From NCBI GenBank assembly GCA_021648525.1, contig JAKISP010000003.1, forward strand, positions 51,944 to 115,943: a DNA stretch of 64,000 nucleotides, given 5' to 3'. The position numbers and the translations under genes are program-made. The first letter of the stretch is position 1, and each line of letters begins with the position of its first letter. The notes beneath the pieces are model-generated. The model was given only the letters and a program-made list of their open reading frames with translations, had not been told where the DNA came from and made no database searches. The DNA comes from Gammaproteobacteria bacterium (GTDB taxonomy: Bacteria; Pseudomonadota; Gammaproteobacteria; SZUA-140). Positions 60,787 through 64,000 of this stretch are shown in pieces.

Positions 60787-61842
60787 TTATGGATGTGGTA
60801 CGCCTGCTTGATTATATGATTTCACTCTGTCATTTATCGCTGATTTGCGTAATAACCATGCCTTATCCCAGCTTTCTATACGTACTTTAAGTTTTTTAAC
60901 GTATCGCTCCAGAGCATTTATTAGTTGGTGCTGGTTATTGTTTGCGCAATATTTTAAAGATTCTTTTTCAATAAGGCGTAATTGTCCTCCCACTTTCTTG
61001 CTATAAGAAGGATGGCTTGTCTTATGGCTTTGCAAATCATGTTTAAATATATCGGTAATGAAATAAGGCAAGCAAATACCATATTTACCATCATTAATAT
61101 CAAATCCCATCAATTTTGCATTATGCGTCAGTTTTTTGTATTTTTTCATTGTTGCTATGGGTATCAAATGATGATTTTCAGTTGCATATTGTTTTTTCCC
61201 AAATAATTCTTTAGCAGCTTTTTGATGTTTCGTTTTGTTTTCGCTCTTATAATGAGCTAGTGTGATTTTGCCGGATTTTTTACTTGTGCCACTTAACCAG
61301 GGCTCTTTCCAGAAGCCTGTATATTCACTTCGTACAGTACATCCATCATTCTCATATTCTATTTCATCATCATGCTGCCCTTTGCAATTTTTCCAATCAC
61401 ACTCGTATTTCTTATTCTTTTTAATAACCGCTGGCGTAGTTGAACTGCCTAAAACCATTCCCATGGTATTTTTTTTGTTGTGCGTTGTCATATCCGCATG
61501 ACGCACAACATTCCGACCTTCGATTTTCACATCAAAGGAATAACTGATAAATTCGGTTTCTTTCCCTGTTACACCAGAAGCTATACCCCCGAGACTTCCT
61601 GCTTGGTCACCATCACTGCTTGCAAAGGTAGAGCCTTTTAGTGCCGTAGGCTGACCATTGATTTTTACGGTCTTGCTACCTTTTTTAAGAGTTGATGATT
61701 GACTGATGTTAGGATACGGAACGGGAACAACTGCTGAGCCTACCGGTGTTTTACAAACATCAGGCGCAGAGGCAACCGCCTTATCACCACTCCCTTTATG
61801 AATGTTGCTGCGACTATTGGTAAAAACGTTGTGCTTTGACAT
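60787..61842 (-). CDS. PAAR-like (DUF4150) effector with C-terminal HNH/AHH-type nuclease domain
   Basis: 351 residues. The N-terminal DUF4150/PAAR-like domain (~30-125: KTPVGSAVVPVPYPNISQS...GSTFASSDGDQAGSLGG) is found on type VI secretion spike adaptors. The C-terminal toxin domain (~215-285) has ENHHLIPIATMKK with His224/His225, GICLP near 255 and HxxxHPSY with His273 and His277, the AHH/HNH-type metal-dependent nuclease pattern. No signal peptide, as expected for a T6SS-delivered effector. Lies 29 bp from the R' of attC 2. No T6SS genes are in the window. Confidence 0.75.
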   Translation of the reverse strand: MSKHNVFTNSRSNIHKGSGDKAVASAPDVCKTPVGSAVVPVPYPNISQSSTLKKGSKTVKINGQPTALKGSTFASSDGDQAGSLGGIASGVTGKETEFISYSFDVKIEGRNVVRHADMTTHNKKNTMGMVLGSSTTPAVIKKNKKYECDWKNCKGQHDDEIEYENDGCTVRSEYTGFWKEPWLSGTSKKSGKITLAHYKSENKTKHQKAAKELFGKKQYATENHHLIPIATMKKYKKLTHNAKLMGFDINDGKYGICLPYFITDIFKHDLQSHKTSHPSYSKKVGGQLRLIEKESLKYCANNNQHQLINALERYVKKLKVRIESWDKAWLLRKSAINDRVKSYNQAGVPHP

Positions 61843-61870
61843 TTTATTGTATTCTCTCCTGTATTTCTGA

Positions 61871-61946
61871 GCCTAACGTTTAACATGAGCCGAATATTTT
61901 GTCACGATAGTGACAAAATATGTCGGTCTCTATGTGATTGTTAGGG
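61871..61946 (-). other. attC site 2 (76 bp)
   Basis: Minus strand: R'' CCCTAAC (61940-61946), R' GTTAGGC (61871-61877). The inner stem pairs GCCGAATATTTTGTCAC with GTGACAAAATATGTCGG, separated by a GATA loop and with one extra base. A compact, clear attC. The R'' box includes the TAA stop of the upstream membrane-protein gene. Confidence 0.9.
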
Positions 61947-62498
61947 CTCATTTACAGCTGCTTTTTTGGTGCTGGAGGTGGAGGTGGCGGCGGTGGGTTT
62001 ACTTGCGTTTTCCCCCGGTCCGGGTTCATCGGTGATACTGGATCTTGCCTCAGTGGTGGCGGTTGCGGTATGTTTTTCTCTGGCATCTTCAGCTACTCCT
62101 ATATTTTTATGTACAAAATTACCTAATAAAAAAAGTCCGACAATTAATAATACTGCAGCCGAACAGTGCAGCGATATCGTTATACGACCTAGAACTCCTC
62201 CTGCTTTTCTTTTATATATAGTGCCATCATCAACCTGAGAGATAGCTTTTCGAAATGACAATGTACCAAAAAATAATGAAAATAGTACTGCCGCCAAACT
62301 TAATGATAAAAACACCCATGACAGAAATAGATATTCTAAATTGGAGGCAGGCCCACTTCCGATAAAGTCCTTCACGAAAGCAAATGATATTGCTAATGCA
62401 CCGCTTGATAGTGCAATAACCGTTTTATCATAGCTTTCGCTTACTTTTTGTTCTGTATCAACTAACTGTTGACGATATTTCTTTAGAGATTCATCCAT
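61941..62498 (-). CDS. Cassette-encoded three-helix membrane protein, unknown
   Basis: 185 residues. A charged N-terminal helix is followed by three hydrophobic segments (~26-43, ~57-78 and ~105-127) and a long Ala/Ser/Thr/Pro-rich low-complexity tail. No family recognised. ATG at 62498, 23 bp from the R' of attC 3. The last residue codons and TAA overlap attC 2 (R''), typical of compact cassettes. Confidence 0.75.
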   Translation of the reverse strand: MDESLKKYRQQLVDTEQKVSESYDKTVIALSSGALAISFAFVKDFIGSGPASNLEYLFLSWVFLSLSLAAVLFSLFFGTLSFRKAISQVDDGTIYKRKAGGVLGRITISLHCSAAVLLIVGLFLLGNFVHKNIGVAEDAREKHTATATTEARSSITDEPGPGENASKPTAATSTSSTKKAAVNEP

Positions 62499-62520
62499 AT
62501 TTCCGATTCACATTTTTGAG

Positions 62521-62634
62521 CCCTAACGCCGGCAATAACCGGAATTTTGTAGCGGTGTTTTTCTTGTGCTAGGTTCTTTTTAGCACAAGAAAAACACTGC
62601 GGAAAAATGTCCGCGTTAATTGCCATTGTTAGCT
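62521..62634 (-). other. attC site 3 (114 bp)
   Basis: Minus strand: R'' AGCTAAC (62628-62634), R' GTTAGGG (62521-62527). Long inner stem: GTGTTTTTCTTGTGCTA pairs with TAGCACAAGAAAAACAC, extended by GCGG arms with unpaired bases and a loop of about 10 nt. The stop of the repeat-protein gene lies inside it. Confidence 0.88.
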
Positions 62635-63719
62635 TTTGTTTTAAATTTTCTGACATACCTTGAATGAACCCAGCCTTCTTCAACAACACCATCTTCATAC
62701 TGAACACGAACTTCAGACCATCTTCTGTCTTTATGCAGTAATATAATAACCCTACCAATTTCCAACGCATCTATAATCTCACTCTTGGTATTTGGCCCTT
62801 CTCTTAGGTGGACATCATTGCGGGAAATAAACCTTAAGCCCTCTAAATCATACTCCCCAAACATTAGTGGCATACTTTCTATCTTTTTTACCTTTTCTCT
62901 CGGCGACATATCATCGTTTGATAAATACCTTTCTACATGAGGAGTTATAAAGTTGGCGGAGATACTATTAATCTGGGGAAGTATTACTTCTAAAATTGAA
63001 AACAGTAGTAATAGCCGTATAAAAATAGGTAACTTCGAAAATAGCTTTAAGAACGACTCTGAGTTGTCTGCTTTCGATAACGACTCAAGCTCAGCTGATA
63101 GAGATGCACTCGTAACCTCATGATCAGGCTTGACATCCTTTTCATTGAGTTCGTCCTCGACCATTTCGGCAGCAGACTCATACCACCTTTGCTCTGATAA
63201 TCTTTCAATTACACTGCTTATTGAACTCCTATTTTCTGAAAAAATTTTGGCAATGCTACTGCCAGAACCCACCATTTCTAAAGCAGGCCTATTTTTCTCC
63301 AAAGCTCTCGCAATGCCACAGTTCGTAGAGATCATATTTATGGCTCGCTGATTATCCATCATTGCTTTAGCTACGCCACCACTAGAACTAATATAATCTA
63401 GTGCTTGTCGGTTCTTCTCCAGAGCTTTTGCAATACCTCCATTAAATATTAAGTCCATTGCCCTTTGGTTTTTGGCGATTGCCTTAGCAATTCCACCAGA
63501 ATTCATAAGCTCTATAGCCCGCCTGTTTTGCTCAAGAGCCTTTGCTATACCACCGGTTTTGGAAAATAGATCTATAGCTCGTTGGTTGTCTGCAAATATT
63601 TTGGCAACCCCTCCCCCAATCGCAACTAGTTCTAAGGCGCGCCTATTATTTTCTAGTGCTCTAGCAATTCCACTATTGACTGAAATCAAATCACTCGCTC
63701 TAAATGTTTTTTCGTCCAT
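62616..63719 (-). CDS. Cassette-encoded repeat/TM/SH3-like protein, unknown
   Basis: 367 residues. Residues ~16-170 hold eight tandem repeats of about 20 residues, consensus GIAKALExNRRAIELxxxGG (starts near 17, 37, 57, 76, 95, 115, 135, 155). After an acidic coiled/disordered linker (~185-220) comes one hydrophobic helix (FIRLLLLFSILEVILPQI, ~233-250) and a C-terminal SH3b-like domain (~301-358: DVHLREGPNTKSEI...WSEVRVQ...GWVHSRYVRK). Topology suggests a cytosolic repeat platform, a membrane span and a periplasmic SH3 cell-wall-binding domain, or the reverse. No known family recognised. ATG at 63719, 49 bp from the R' of attC 4; the stop lies inside attC 3. Confidence 0.8.
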   Translation of the reverse strand: MDEKTFRASDLISVNSGIARALENNRRALELVAIGGGVAKIFADNQRAIDLFSKTGGIAKALEQNRRAIELMNSGGIAKAIAKNQRAMDLIFNGGIAKALEKNRQALDYISSSGGVAKAMMDNQRAINMISTNCGIARALEKNRPALEMVGSGSSIAKIFSENRSSISSVIERLSEQRWYESAAEMVEDELNEKDVKPDHEVTSASLSAELESLSKADNSESFLKLFSKLPIFIRLLLLFSILEVILPQINSISANFITPHVERYLSNDDMSPREKVKKIESMPLMFGEYDLEGLRFISRNDVHLREGPNTKSEIIDALEIGRVIILLHKDRRWSEVRVQYEDGVVEEGWVHSRYVRKFKTKANNGN

Positions 63720-63767
63720 AATATATTTTAAACGCTCGCGAGACCGTAAAGTTATTTCTCTTTAAAA

Positions 63768-63875
63768 AGCTAACGCCTTGCTCAGCGGCAATTTACAGCG
63801 TGATTTTTTTGCGTAAAATTGAGCGACAGCGAATACGCAAAAAAACACGCTGTAAATTGTCCGCTGGAGCTATTT
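63768..63875 (-). other. attC site 4, interrupted by the group II intron
   Basis: R' on the minus strand is GTTAGCT (63768-63774). Arms of 33 bp with one extra base each pair 63783-63815 with 63834-63866 (CAGCGG.CAATTTACAGCGTG...TTTTTTTGCGTA and complement) around an 18-nt loop. The R'' box expected just beyond 63870 is missing: GAGCTATTTGTG runs into the intron start. This attC belongs to the next cassette to the right. Confidence 0.85.
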
Positions 63876-64000
63876 GTGTACGCCCAGCATGGGCATGAAC
63901 TAATGAGGTGAAAGTCCTCTGTAGGAAGATCACCGTCGAACACCGTGTTGTTAGTAGACGATAACTACTAGCGAATGGCAAGGGCCAATCCGCGAGGATT
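63876..64000 (+). mobile_element. 5' end of a class C (attC-targeting) group II intron
   Basis: From about 63876 the sequence reads GTGTACGCCCAGCATGGGC and continues GAGGTGAAAGTCCTCT, GGAAGATCACCG, and CTACTAGCGAATGGCAAGGG, the domain I text of class C group II introns of gammaproteobacteria. The intron is on the plus strand, opposite to the cassette genes, and sits in the attC, as known for C-attC introns. Exact 5' boundary is uncertain by a few bases (GTGTACG or GTACG). The RT gene would be outside the window. Confidence 0.85.

Larger units (their letters stand above)
59995..64000 (-). mobile_element. Distal end of a chromosomal integron gene-cassette array
   Basis: Four structured attC sites delimit at least three cassettes whose genes all lie on the minus strand, each gene followed by its own attC at lower coordinate. 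Genes start 23-49 bp after the R' end of the preceding attC. The block is markedly AT-rich and unlike neighbouring chromosomal genes. The orientation places attI and the integrase to the right, beyond 64000. No intI is in the window. The terminal cassette carries two genes. Confidence 0.85.

Noticed and set aside
61938..62126. A Gly-rich plus-strand frame antisense to the membrane-protein cassette
   Set aside because: The Gly tracts are the complement of the Ala/Thr/Pro-rich tail of the real gene.
62483..62770. A 95-codon minus-strand frame spanning attC 3
   Set aside because: It overlaps the repeat-protein gene in another frame and crosses the attC stem, so it is a shadow.
58259..64000. An integron integrase (intI) or attI in the window
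   Set aside because: No tyrosine-recombinase frame was found; the array orientation places them to the right of the window.

Overview
The window looks like chromosomal DNA of a gammaproteobacterium, probably a respiratory or environmental lineage near Chromatiales or the purple-sulfur and sulfur-oxidising groups. This is inferred from gene content and order: rng-yhdP-nit-tldD-pmbA, mlaFED..CB-ibaG-murA-hisGD, ispB/rplU-rpmA-obg-proB, murJ-ribF-ileS-lspA-ispH followed by a minor-pilin cluster, a RegB/RegA redox two-component pair and c-type cytochromes. No taxonomic marker gene is present, so the genus cannot be named.

Layout. 1-7606 (minus strand) is a type IV pilus block: pilS-pilR, the major pilin with a sigma-54 promoter, an O-oligosaccharyltransferase-like gene, pilB and the start of pilC. 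7703-13831 (plus) holds maf, rng and yhdP. 13967-17626 holds a nitrilase-family amidase and the TldD/TldE protease pair. 17649-22467 is the Mla phospholipid-transport operon with a TolC-family gene between mlaD and mlaC, then ibaG, murA and the histidine genes hisG-D-B-H-A-F-I (no hisC or hisE here). 29551-30606 is an unrecognised secreted Gly/Met-rich protein. 30906-42647 is housekeeping: ispB, rplU-rpmA, obg, proB, rpsT, murJ, ribF, ileS, lspA, ispH. 42730-49408 (minus) is the minor-pilin operon fimT-pilV-W-X-small gene-pilY1-pilE. 49580-58258 carries thiO, a tRNA-Thr, a small DUF6316-like gene, regBA, a small phage-like patch with a CI-type repressor, two cytochrome genes, ampD, a histidine phosphatase and a Rossmann-fold protein.

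From 58643 to the right edge the character changes. A REP-associated transposase (RAYT-like) with an altered HUH motif and a remnant of a group II intron reverse transcriptase lead into an AT-rich block of minus-strand genes separated by structured attC sites (59995-60094, 61871-61946, 62521-62634, 63768-~63875). I read this as the distal end of a chromosomal integron cassette array, with the integrase (not in this window) expected to the right. The fourth attC is interrupted by the 5' end of a class C group II intron on the plus strand, opposite to the cassettes, as is known for attC-targeting introns. The cassettes encode a PAAR-like (DUF4150)/HNH-type toxin with a probable Imm11-type immunity protein in one two-gene cassette, a three-helix membrane protein whose stop codon lies inside its own attC, and an unrecognised protein with eight 20-residue repeats, one membrane helix and a C-terminal SH3-like domain. 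The last is the best candidate for something undescribed.

The functional themes are envelope biogenesis (Mla, MurA, MurJ, LspA, AmpD, YhdP), type IV pili under PilSR/sigma-54 control with likely pilin glycosylation, and histidine and isoprenoid synthesis. The cassette array is a cargo region of competition and unknown functions.
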